From contig JADFRG010000008.1 of assembly GCA_022561385.1 (NCBI GenBank), positions 1 to 64,000 on the forward strand: a stretch of DNA of 64,000 nt. Direction: 5' to 3'. This DNA is from Chloroflexota bacterium. Lineage in GTDB: Bacteria > Chloroflexota > Anaerolineae > Anaerolineales > E44-bin32. Both the position numbers and the translations under genes were made by a program. Below the pieces are notes generated by a model. That model saw nothing but the letters and a program-made list of their open reading frames with translations. It searched no databases and was not told the origin of the DNA. This document shows positions 9,277-18,201 of the stretch, piece by piece; position 1 is the first letter of the stretch; every line of letters begins with the position of its first letter.

Positions 9277-10806
9277 TTGCAAGTGAAACTAGTGCCGGTG
9301 ATCCTTATGAATCGCAAGGCATGGTTAGCCGCTCCATTGTTATTTGCGCTCGCGGCCTGCACCGCGGGCTCCGCCACTCAGACGACCCTGACAGCCCAAC
9401 TTGCAACGCGGACTACACAGACGAGCGATTCCTCTCAAATCCTGCCTGATGAGGCTGCAACGGCTTACATGTACGATCTATCCACCCGCGATCGTGGAGC
9501 AGCGGCCTTGGAGGCCGTGCTTGAGGCGCAGGACGAACGCTTCATTTCCGTGCTGATCGAGGTCATGCGGGGCTCCGAGATAGGCATTGTCCAGGGTACG
9601 GATTACCAATCCACCATCGCGGCTCTAGAGACGCTGAGCGGCGAATCCTATGGCGCGGACTGGCCGGCCTGGGTCGAATGGTACGGAACCACCGAACTGT
9701 CACCCCCTCCGGGCTTCACCGGATGGAAGGGAGAGATGCTGAGCTCAATCGACCCGCGCTTCGGAGATTTCCTCCGGGACGATGCGCCTTCTGCACTCCG
9801 GGTGGAGGAAATTCAATGGGGAGGCGTGACCGTGGATGGGATTCCGGCGCTGGACAATTCCCCGATGATTCCTGCAGCGGAGGCCGACTATTTGCTCCCC
9901 GAGGAACCCGTGTTTGGAGTGGCCATCAACGGCGATGCGCGCGCATACCCTTTGCGGATCATGGACTGGCATGAGATGGCCAACGACGTCGTGGGCGGGG
10001 TCCCGATGTCCCTGGCCTACTGCACATTATGCGGGGCGGGCATCGCGTTTGACGGCCGGGCTTCCAATGAAGAGATTTATGATTTTGGATCCTCCGGCTT
10101 TCTCTACCGAAGCAACAAACTCATGTACGACCGCCAAACCAGAACGCTGTGGAACCAGCTAACCGGGGAGCCGGTGCTCGGAGAATTGGTGGGGCAGAAC
10201 GTTGAACTCTCGCTTCTGCCGGTGGTGCTTACTTCGTGGGGAGATTGGCTGGCCCAGCACCCCGATACTCAGGTACTGGATTTAGATACCGGATACCAGC
10301 GCTTCTATCGTCCGGGGGCCGCGTACGGAGGTTATTTTTCATCCTCCTCGACCATGTTTCCGGTCTGGCAGCGAAGCGGACTGCTCGATACCAAAGATCG
10401 CATTTACGCACTGCGGATAGACGGGACCCCCAAGGCGTATCCGCTTGACAGGCTTGTCCTTGAGGGAGTGGTCAACGATCAAATCGGCGGCACCAACATA
10501 GTGCTGGTGGCGAATCGCGGCCGCGTGACGGTGAGCGGCGAAAGCCTGCGCCAGGGCAAGGTGACTTATGATGCAGGCGGTGAGGTGCGCGCATTCGACC
10601 GGGGCGACGAGTTGTTCTCAGCTGGAGATGATCCCGGCGTAGTTATCGACGCTCGCGGCGCGGAGTGGAAGGTCACCGAAGGTGGCCTGCTGGGACCGAA
10701 GGGCGAAATCGCGCCGCGCGTCAATGGCCACCTTGCATACTGGTTTGGTTGGTTTGCGTTTTTTCCTAACACACTCGTTTACGGGAACGAACCAGGGGAG
10801 GGGTAG
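9277..10806 (+). CDS. DUF3179 domain-containing lipoprotein
   Basis: Lipobox LAAC; PVFGVAINGDARAYPLRIMDWHEMANDVVGGVPMSLAYCTLCGAGIAFD. Confidence 0.85.
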   Translation: MQVKLVPVILMNRKAWLAAPLLFALAACTAGSATQTTLTAQLATRTTQTSDSSQILPDEAATAYMYDLSTRDRGAAALEAVLEAQDERFISVLIEVMRGSEIGIVQGTDYQSTIAALETLSGESYGADWPAWVEWYGTTELSPPPGFTGWKGEMLSSIDPRFGDFLRDDAPSALRVEEIQWGGVTVDGIPALDNSPMIPAAEADYLLPEEPVFGVAINGDARAYPLRIMDWHEMANDVVGGVPMSLAYCTLCGAGIAFDGRASNEEIYDFGSSGFLYRSNKLMYDRQTRTLWNQLTGEPVLGELVGQNVELSLLPVVLTSWGDWLAQHPDTQVLDLDTGYQRFYRPGAAYGGYFSSSSTMFPVWQRSGLLDTKDRIYALRIDGTPKAYPLDRLVLEGVVNDQIGGTNIVLVANRGRVTVSGESLRQGKVTYDAGGEVRAFDRGDELFSAGDDPGVVIDARGAEWKVTEGGLLGPKGEIAPRVNGHLAYWFGWFAFFPNTLVYGNEPGEG

Positions 10807-10809
10807 TTT

Positions 10810-11367
10810 ATGGGTCGCAGGACAGCGATTGTCATCGGTGTACTGGCTCTGCTCGCGCTTCCGGTAGCCTGGTACCTGATCTCTCCGATCTTCATTGATC
10901 GAGAGGTCGACGAGGCTTTTCCCACGCTTTCTCCACAGGCCACCGCAACGATGTCCGCCGCGGCGGCCCAGCCCGACGTGGAGATGGAAGAAGCGATGCC
11001 CGAGGGTGCCATGGAGGACATGCAGGTCCTGGCACGTGGAGAGTTTTATGATTTAGGGGGACACTCAGGGATGGGCACTGCCACGGTTTACGAGTTGGCG
11101 GACGGCTCCCGCCTGCTGCGCCTCGAGAACTTTCAAGTAATCAACGGCCCACAGCTGCATGTCTGGATGGTTCCCCCGGATCCGGTGCCGGACACCGTTG
11201 GACGCGAGATTCCAGGCTACATTGACCTGGGGCCGCTGAAGGGCAATATCGGCGACCAGAACTACGAACTTCCGGTCGATCTCGATCTGGGTAGCTATGG
11301 ATCGGTTGTAATATGGTGTGTCCCGTTTAGAGTGCCTTTCAATGCTGCGCCGCTCAGCGCTCCGTAA
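10810..11367 (+). CDS. DM13-domain protein, membrane anchored
   Basis: N-terminal TM; GGHSGMGTATVYELADGSRLLRLENFQVINGPQLHVWM, VIWCVPFRVPFNAAPL. Confidence 0.8.
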   Translation: MGRRTAIVIGVLALLALPVAWYLISPIFIDREVDEAFPTLSPQATATMSAAAAQPDVEMEEAMPEGAMEDMQVLARGEFYDLGGHSGMGTATVYELADGSRLLRLENFQVINGPQLHVWMVPPDPVPDTVGREIPGYIDLGPLKGNIGDQNYELPVDLDLGSYGSVVIWCVPFRVPFNAAPLSAP

Positions 11368-11388
11368 CAACTAAAAAAGTAGAAGGAT

Positions 11389-12069
11389 ATGGCACTGCAG
11401 AAGGATATCCTGGTCGTCGAAGACGAAGACAACATTCGGGAAGTTGTCGGTCGATACCTCAAGCGCGAAGGCTTCAGCGTCCGCGAGGCGGCGGACGGTT
11501 ATGCCGCGTTGGATGCCATTGAGGAGCGGCCGCCGGATCTCATTGTTATGGACCTCATGCTGCCCGGCATCGACGGGCTCACTCTCACGCGGCAGGTGCA
11601 GCAGAAGTCTGCCATTCCCATCATTATTCTCACCGCTCGGGGGGACACCAGCGACCGCATCCGGGGCCTCGATTGGGGAGCGGACGATTATCTTCCCAAA
11701 CCCTTTAGCCCCCGCGAGCTCGTATCCAGAATCCATGCGGTGCTCAGGCGGGTGGGCGAAACATCCGCCACCGAGCTTGCGTTTGGAGCGGTGACGGTAT
11801 CCTACGATTCGCGACAGGTCCGGGTGGGCGGCGAAACGGTACCGCTGACCGCCCGCGAATTCGACCTGCTCTGGTTCATGGCCAGCCACGCCGGACAGGT
11901 TTTCAGTCGGGAGAGCCTGCTCGACAATGTGTGGGGCCCAGATTTTTCCGGAGATCCTTCCACAGTGACGGTGCACATGCGCCATCTGCGGAAGAAGCTT
12001 GAGCCAGATCCCTCTTCGCCGCAGCACCTGATCACCGTTTGGGGGGTGGGTTATCGTTTCGAAAAGTGA
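11389..12069 (+). CDS. OmpR-family response regulator
   Basis: Receiver domain (VVEDEDNIREVV, LPKPFSPRELVSRI) plus winged-helix output. Confidence 0.93.
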   Translation: MALQKDILVVEDEDNIREVVGRYLKREGFSVREAADGYAALDAIEERPPDLIVMDLMLPGIDGLTLTRQVQQKSAIPIIILTARGDTSDRIRGLDWGADDYLPKPFSPRELVSRIHAVLRRVGETSATELAFGAVTVSYDSRQVRVGGETVPLTAREFDLLWFMASHAGQVFSRESLLDNVWGPDFSGDPSTVTVHMRHLRKKLEPDPSSPQHLITVWGVGYRFEK

Positions 12070-13298
12070 ATAGGCAAAGGCTGACCTTTCTCGCCACTCT
12101 CGGGCTCACGCTGGGCGCAACGCTGGGTCTGGCGGCGCTGATCATGCGGCCGACCCGGCCAGAATTTTTCGATCTGGCACTCCTCTTCGCGATCTCGGGG
12201 GTAGGAGCTTTATTTGTAGGATTCCTATCGGTCCAGGTGGGCTGGTGGCGCCGCGCAACGAGCCTGACTCAGACACTGACCGTGGGCCACGTCCTGGCGG
12301 CCCTGTTCGGCCTGGTGATCGTGCTGCTCCTGGCCAGGCTGATGTTCATCAGCGAACATGATCTTGCGCTGGCGGCAGTGTTGTTATTTTTTGCAAGCAG
12401 CGTGTCGGTGTCGTTCGGATACTTCTTTTCGACCTCCATCACACAAAGGCTCAAGGAGCTCGATCGTGGCGCCAGGCGCTTGAGCGAGGGTCAATTTTCG
12501 GTGCGGGTTGATGTGGCTGGCCGGGACGAGGTGGCGGCGCTGGGCCGGGCCTTTAACGCCATGGCGGAACACCTCGAGAATGCCGAACACGAAGCCGAAA
12601 GATTGGAGAAGGCGCGGCAGGAATTCATTGCGGGTGCCTCGCACGACCTCCGGACGCCGCTGGCCTCTCTGCGCGCCATGCTGGAGGCGATCGCGGACGG
12701 AGTGGTGGAGGATCCCACGGACTACATTCGCCGCAGCCAGCGCGTGATCACTCAAATGAGCAACCTGACGGATGACCTGGTCGAATTGGCGGCGCTGGAC
12801 AGTGGGGCAGCACCCATGGAGCGAACGCCGGGGCCCATCGAGGAAGTTATCGAAACCGCATTGGAGGGTGCCGCGCTGAAGGCGGAATCAAAGGGGGTGG
12901 AGCTTACCGGCCCGACCCACAGCGACCTGCCCTTGATCCCGATGGCGGCCGACAAGATCGGGCGCGTCCTTCAAAATCTGCTCGACAACGCCATCGACCA
13001 CACCGAGCCGGGTGGGAAGGTAAACATTTCGGCCGTAGAACGGAACGGCGCCGTGGAGGTGACAGTGGGGGACAGCGGGATCGGAATTCGCCCGGAGAGT
13101 TTGCCTTACATCTTCGAGCGATTCTATCGCGGTGAGGAGAGCCGGCCGAGGGCGGATAATGACGCCGGCGGCTTGGGACTCGGGCTGGCGATCGCCAGAG
13201 AGCTGATTGAAGCTCACGGGGGGACTATATGGGCCGAGAGCGACATGCAAAGCGGAACCAACATCACCTTTTCGCTGCCCCAGGAGCGGCCCGAGTGA
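12066..13298 (+). CDS. HAMP-containing sensor histidine kinase
   Basis: [20 protein letters not shown] boxes; GTG start overlaps response-regulator stop. Confidence 0.92.
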   Translation: MNRQRLTFLATLGLTLGATLGLAALIMRPTRPEFFDLALLFAISGVGALFVGFLSVQVGWWRRATSLTQTLTVGHVLAALFGLVIVLLLARLMFISEHDLALAAVLLFFASSVSVSFGYFFSTSITQRLKELDRGARRLSEGQFSVRVDVAGRDEVAALGRAFNAMAEHLENAEHEAERLEKARQEFIAGASHDLRTPLASLRAMLEAIADGVVEDPTDYIRRSQRVITQMSNLTDDLVELAALDSGAAPMERTPGPIEEVIETALEGAALKAESKGVELTGPTHSDLPLIPMAADKIGRVLQNLLDNAIDHTEPGGKVNISAVERNGAVEVTVGDSGIGIRPESLPYIFERFYRGEESRPRADNDAGGLGLGLAIARELIEAHGGTIWAESDMQSGTNITFSLPQERPE

Positions 13299-13861
13299 AG
13301 TATTGGTTCCTGCTCTTGATAGGCCTGGCGGCATGTGTTCCTCAAAACGCGCCGGCTGGACCCTCTCCCGCCGTGACCGAACCCCCGACCAAGGTTGAGG
13401 CGCCGGCGCTGCCGGACTTGGGCCCCGCCCCCGAGCTTCAGAATGAAATCTGGCTCAATGTGGATCGCCCCCTGCGCCTGTCTGAGCTCCGTGGCAAGGT
13501 GGTGTTGCTCGAAATGTGGACCTTTGGCTGAATTAACTGTCAAAGGGTTATCCCGAGCCTCCGTGAGTGGCACCATCGATTGGCGGACCAGGGGCTGGTG
13601 GTTATCGGAAATCACTATCCAGAGTTCGGCTACGAGCGTGATCTGGCAAACCTCGAGCAGGCCCTCGTGCGGCTGGAGGTCAACTACCCGGTGGCTCAGG
13701 ACAACGATCGAGAGACCTGGAGCGCGTATGGGACGCGCTTCTGGCCGACGCTCTACTTGATCGACAAACGAGGCCGGCTGCGTTATCAGCACATCGGGGA
13801 AGGGCGATACGAGGAAACTGAAGCAGCAATCCAATCGCTGCTGGCGGAACAATATCCTTAG
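13295..13861 (+). CDS. Putative selenocysteine-containing thioredoxin/TlpA-like lipoprotein (UxxC); in-frame TGA at 13529-13531
   Basis: GTG at 13295 overlaps kinase stop. Signal peptide and lipobox LLLIGLAAC. The segments before and after the TGA share one frame and form one thioredoxin fold: [27 protein letters not shown]...[29 protein letters not shown]. Supplied track splits it into 13229-13531 and 13580-13861. Confidence 0.75.
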
Positions 13862-13961
13862 TTCCAGGTAAGGCCGACTTCGCCGGGGTGGTCATCGACA
13901 CCCCAAATTAGGCGATATTCGCGCAGAATCCCCCCATAAACAGGCCTCGTAGCGTCACAGG

Positions 13962-14210
13962 GTGGTTGTGCTATACTGCCGCGCTGTGGATGCTGGAGGA
14001 AAGACCACGCAACGTGCCGTGGTCTGGCTACGCCATCGCGGTTTGGATTCGTGGGTGGCGGACATCCTGGAGGCCGCTGGCCCCTTTACAACGATCTTAG
14101 CGCAGCTCAGCTATATGGCCGTACCGTTCCTTGGGGACGGCCTGGATGACATTGCACGCTCGCTGGAGCAGCCGGAGGGGCTTATTCAAGAGTTAAGGGA
14201 AGGCTCATGA
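13962..14210 (+). CDS. Small conserved hypothetical protein
   Basis: ORF abuts the next gene (stop overlaps its start); start uncertain, possibly a GTG or ATG at about 13985. Confidence 0.45.
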   Translation: MVVLYCRAVDAGGKTTQRAVVWLRHRGLDSWVADILEAAGPFTTILAQLSYMAVPFLGDGLDDIARSLEQPEGLIQELREGS

Positions 14211-14956
14211 CGGCCGTCGATCTGCAAGGCTTGCTGCTGCTTTTTGCATTCCTGGGGCTGATGCTGGGATCAGCCGCAACCAGCCGACGCTGGCCGGCTA
14301 CCTTTCGGCCGATCGCCGCCTTCGAAGCGCTTGGAAAGGCAATCGAACGTGCGGTCGAGGCGGGTGAACGGGTGCACGTATCCCTGGGCACCGGCTCTGT
14401 AATTGGTCCGGAGAGCGCGCCCGCATTTGCGGGCCTGGCTGCACTTTCCCGTATCGCACGCGCAACTTCCATGAGCGATCGTCCGGCCGTGGTTACCGCC
14501 GGCGACGGCGCCATGGCGATTCTTGCCCGCGACACGCTCCGCAGCTCCTACGGCGAGAGCGGATCGCCTGACCTTTACGATCCCACCTCCGGCCGCCTTC
14601 TCGGGCCTACTCCTTTCTCCTATGTCGCGGGTCTGCCCAGCGTACTCACCAACGAGGGTGTATCGGTGCATATGTTAAGCGGCTTCTACGGATTCGAAGC
14701 CGGTTTGGCAGCTGAATTCGGCGAGCGCGCGCGGGCCTTTGTTATCGGAGGGACCAGCGAGGTTCAGTCGCAAGCGTTGCTCTATGCGGTCGCGCGGAAT
14801 CCCCTGCTGGGCGAAGAAGTTTTCGCCAGCGGTGCCTATTTAGGCGCGGGCGAGCTCCACAAAGCCAGCCTCCGCACGCAGGACATCATTCGAATCGGGC
14901 TTATCGTGCTGATATTGCTGGGCGTACTAATGGCCACTTTCGAAGACCTGATATGA
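14207..14956 (+). CDS. DUF6754-like membrane protein
   Basis: TM at both termini; ERVHVSLGTGSVIGPESAPAFAGLAALSRIARATSMSDRPAVVTAGDGAMAILA; family name from recall. Confidence 0.6.
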   Translation: MTAVDLQGLLLLFAFLGLMLGSAATSRRWPATFRPIAAFEALGKAIERAVEAGERVHVSLGTGSVIGPESAPAFAGLAALSRIARATSMSDRPAVVTAGDGAMAILARDTLRSSYGESGSPDLYDPTSGRLLGPTPFSYVAGLPSVLTNEGVSVHMLSGFYGFEAGLAAEFGERARAFVIGGTSEVQSQALLYAVARNPLLGEEVFASGAYLGAGELHKASLRTQDIIRIGLIVLILLGVLMATFEDLI

Positions 14957-15582
14957 GGCTTTTCAGGGTCTCATCGCTCTGGGCGGCGGTGGCAGCCGCC
15001 ATTGGCGCCTTTGTGCTGCTGGGTTATTTCCTGGATTTCGAATTTATCCAAAATATCCGCTTGCTGTTCATGCGGTGGGCGGCACTCCTGGCCGCGGCCG
15101 CCCTGCTGGTGGGGCTGGCGAACCTGGTACAGGTGCATTGGCGCAAGTTGAGCCTGACGGACGAAGGCTGGATCTACAGCGCGGTGTTGATCCTGGCGTT
15201 GCTGGCCACGCTCATCCTGGCCCTGCTCCTTGGGCCGGACGACGAAGTGGCGCTGTTTATCGTTGAGAATTTCCAACTTCCGCTCGAAGCGGGACTCATG
15301 GCTCTGCTCTCGGTGACGCTGCTTGTCGCCGGGTTTCGCCTAGCGGCACGGCGCCGGGACGCGTTCAGTGTGTTGTTCCTGGCCACCGCCCTGCTGGTTT
15401 TGCTCGGTACAGGGCCCGTGCTGGGCGGCGCCGAAGGTCAAGTCATGCGCGATCTGCGAGCCTGGATTGCGCAGGTATGGTCTGCCGGGGGGGCGCGCGG
15501 TATCGCTCTGGGAGTCGCCCTCGGGGCAACAACCACTGGATTACGTGTACTGCTGGGGGCGGATAGGCCCTATGGATCTTAA
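14953..15582 (+). CDS. Multi-TM membrane protein of unknown function
   Basis: Repeated hydrophobic segments; start overlaps preceding stop. Confidence 0.6.
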   Translation: MRLFRVSSLWAAVAAAIGAFVLLGYFLDFEFIQNIRLLFMRWAALLAAAALLVGLANLVQVHWRKLSLTDEGWIYSAVLILALLATLILALLLGPDDEVALFIVENFQLPLEAGLMALLSVTLLVAGFRLAARRRDAFSVLFLATALLVLLGTGPVLGGAEGQVMRDLRAWIAQVWSAGGARGIALGVALGATTTGLRVLLGADRPYGS

Positions 15583-15585
15583 TTA

Positions 15586-17448
15586 GTGGAAAAAATTAAT
15601 TGTCCCATGTGCGGCAAGCCCAATCCCGGGGAGGCCGAAGAATGCGAACATTGCGGGGCGCGCCTGAAGCCACTCGAAGTGGGGGGCAGCTCCGAGGATT
15701 CGGAAAAATGGTTAGACCGCATGCGGGAAGATGTGGGGGAAGCTCCCACTTCTTCGGAAATGGGTGGGGAGGCCGTGAACGAGCCCGACGACACATCCTC
15801 CGAGGGACCCGATGATTTAGATTTCGATAAATTGAGGGCCGAGCAGACGGAGGAGAAGTTGCCGCAGGAGGCTGAGCCGGCCAAGGAAGACGTGCCGGAG
15901 TGGCTGCAGCGTATTCGAGAGAAGAAAGCCGAAGAACCGAAGGACCTTGTGGAATCGAACGAACCTGCACCCGAGCAGGCCCTGCGAGCAGCCGCCCCTC
16001 CAGCGGATGAAGTTGGATCAGAGACGGCAGGACCGGCGCCCGAAGAGGAGCTCCGGCCCGGGAGTGAAGCGGAGCCCGAACCGGAGTCTCCGGACTGGCT
16101 CGAGGAGGCAGAGGACAAGGGCGCCCTGGCTGAGGAGGAGAAGGATGCCGAGCCCGAGGCGGCCCTGCCACACGTCCCGGCCCTGATCGCAGGGGCGGAA
16201 AAACCACCGGAAGCCGAGCTCGGCGACCTGGGTCTTCCCGATTGGCTGGGGGAGATCGAGCCACTCGAAGACGAGGAACCCGAGGGGTCCGCCCCGGACC
16301 TGGCTCGCGCTACCCTCCCCAACTGGCTGGAAGCCATGCGTCCGGTGGACACCTTTCGCTCCGTAGTCGAAATCGCATCGGAAGACGATCAGGCGGTCGA
16401 ATCGGTGGGTCCGCTTGCCGGGCTGAGCGGCGTACTGCTCGCGGAGCCGATCGTGGCCATGCCGCGTACCTCGAGCGTCGGCTCCATGCAGCTCGACGTT
16501 TCGGAGCGCCAATACGATCAGGCAGAGCTGCTTCAGCGGCTGGTCGAGGAAGAAGAGCAAGAAGCGCCCGCCAAGCCCAAACGCAGGGCTCGTCTGGCAA
16601 TCTACCGCTGGGCGATTGCGGCCGTGATCCTGTTGGCCGTATCGCTCCCGATTGTTACCGGTGAGCCCAGCTTCGCCCTTCCCAGTCTTGAGCCGCGAGA
16701 ACTCGGGGCCTTGTTCAACCTGGTGGAGCAATTGCCGGCGGAGCGGCCGGTGCTGGTGGTCTTCGAATACGAGCCGGGGAATGCGGGCGAGCTCGAGGCG
16801 GTTTCGGGGGCGTTGCTGGATCAGATGATGGCCAGGGGGCTACTCCTGGCGAGCCTGTCGACCCGTCCGACAGGGCCCGCCTTAGCCAAACGCGCCATGG
16901 ATCCTTACGCGGAACGCCACGGCTACCAAGACGGTTTAGGCATCGTGCATCTCGGGTATTTGTCCGGCGGTCCGACCGCGGTACAGCTATTTGCCGCCAG
17001 CCCCCGCGATGCGGTGCTCAAGGGTTTTGCGCTGCCTGAGCAGGTACGGGAGTCGGGTCTAACGGCCTGGGATACCGTGGTGCTGGAGCGGGTTCAAGCG
17101 CTCTCAGACTTTGGAATGGTGGCTGTCATCACCGCCGACAGCGAGTCTGCACGCGTCTGGACCGAGCAGGCCCGTCCCTACATGGGGGACACACCGTTAG
17201 TGGTCGTATTATCCGCCGGTGCGGAACCGCTCATTCGACCCTATTTCGAAAGTGACGATCCAAAAATAAGTGGAATACTCTCCGGACTGCCGGCGGCGGC
17301 GGCCTACGAGCTACGCAACGGCCGCCTCGGACTTGCGCAGGCACGCTGGGACGCATTTGGCACCGGGATGTTGGCGGCGGAAATTGTGCTGCTGGCGGGC
17401 ATAGGTTATGGACTTCTCAATCTGTGGAGAGGCCGAAGCTTGGCCTAG
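15586..17448 (+). CDS. Zinc-ribbon protein with long acidic linker, one TM and C-terminal domain
   Basis: CPMCGKPNPGEAEECEHCG; Glu/Pro-rich linker; TM IYRWAIAAVILLAVSLPIV. Confidence 0.65.
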   Translation: MEKINCPMCGKPNPGEAEECEHCGARLKPLEVGGSSEDSEKWLDRMREDVGEAPTSSEMGGEAVNEPDDTSSEGPDDLDFDKLRAEQTEEKLPQEAEPAKEDVPEWLQRIREKKAEEPKDLVESNEPAPEQALRAAAPPADEVGSETAGPAPEEELRPGSEAEPEPESPDWLEEAEDKGALAEEEKDAEPEAALPHVPALIAGAEKPPEAELGDLGLPDWLGEIEPLEDEEPEGSAPDLARATLPNWLEAMRPVDTFRSVVEIASEDDQAVESVGPLAGLSGVLLAEPIVAMPRTSSVGSMQLDVSERQYDQAELLQRLVEEEEQEAPAKPKRRARLAIYRWAIAAVILLAVSLPIVTGEPSFALPSLEPRELGALFNLVEQLPAERPVLVVFEYEPGNAGELEAVSGALLDQMMARGLLLASLSTRPTGPALAKRAMDPYAERHGYQDGLGIVHLGYLSGGPTAVQLFAASPRDAVLKGFALPEQVRESGLTAWDTVVLERVQALSDFGMVAVITADSESARVWTEQARPYMGDTPLVVVLSAGAEPLIRPYFESDDPKISGILSGLPAAAAYELRNGRLGLAQARWDAFGTGMLAAEIVLLAGIGYGLLNLWRGRSLA

Positions 17449-17462
17449 GATGGCCTAGAGCC

Positions 17463-18197
17463 ATGGATACTGCAGACCTGATCGCAGGTTTCGTGGCCTC
17501 GGTCCTGACCATCATGGTGCTCAGCTACCTTATCGGCGACAATCCGCTATTCAAACTCGCCATGCACTTACTGATCGGAGTGGCCGCAGGATACGCAGGT
17601 GCGGTCGCAGTGCAGGGAGTGCTGATCCCAGGACTGGTCGAACCGATCCTGGAAGCGGGCCTGACTGGCCTGGGGAACCCCCAATTGATCGTCACCGGGA
17701 TCGTTCCACTCGCGCTGGTGTTATTGCTCTTCTTGAAAGTTGCGCCCTCGACGGCTCGATACGGCACGATCTCCATGGTGCTGCTGGTGGGGGTGGGGGC
17801 GGCGGTGGTCGTGGGGGGCGCCATAACCGGAAGCCTCCTGCCGCTGACGCTGGGTTCGATGGAATCCTTGAATCCCAACATCGTCAATCAACTCACCGGG
17901 GAATCGGGCTTGGAGCGTATGCTCAACGTCGGCATCGTGCTGATTGGCACGCTTACCACGCTCTTTTACTTTCAATTCACTATCCGGAAAGGCGAGGGCG
18001 AGGCACCGTTCGCGATTGTCGCCGGGGTGAACATTCCAGGTCCGCTGACCATCCTGCGGGGAATCGGGAAGGGATTCATTGCGGTGACCTTTGGCGTGAT
18101 GTATGCGGGAGCCGTAGCGGCCACGCTGATTGTTCTGGCCGAACGCGTGCAATTCATCTGGGACACGGTCACGGGCGTGGTGGAGAGCATCGGATGA
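17463..18197 (+). CDS. Multi-TM membrane protein of unknown function
   Basis: ATG 17463 in the 17424 frame; several TM helices. Confidence 0.6.
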   Translation: MDTADLIAGFVASVLTIMVLSYLIGDNPLFKLAMHLLIGVAAGYAGAVAVQGVLIPGLVEPILEAGLTGLGNPQLIVTGIVPLALVLLLFLKVAPSTARYGTISMVLLVGVGAAVVVGGAITGSLLPLTLGSMESLNPNIVNQLTGESGLERMLNVGIVLIGTLTTLFYFQFTIRKGEGEAPFAIVAGVNIPGPLTILRGIGKGFIAVTFGVMYAGAVAATLIVLAERVQFIWDTVTGVVESIG

Positions 18198-18201
18198 AGG
18201 G

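Noticed and set aside
13229-13531. Calling the thioredoxin-like gene a pseudogene or two separate genes
   Set aside because: Only one stop interrupts it, no frameshift is present, flanking sequence is intact, and the TGA falls exactly on the expected active-site Cys. A sequencing error cannot be fully excluded.
15579-16352. Ser-rich antisense ORF (257 aa)
   Set aside because: Mirror reading of the Glu/Pro-rich acidic linker in the zinc-ribbon gene; low-complexity artefact.
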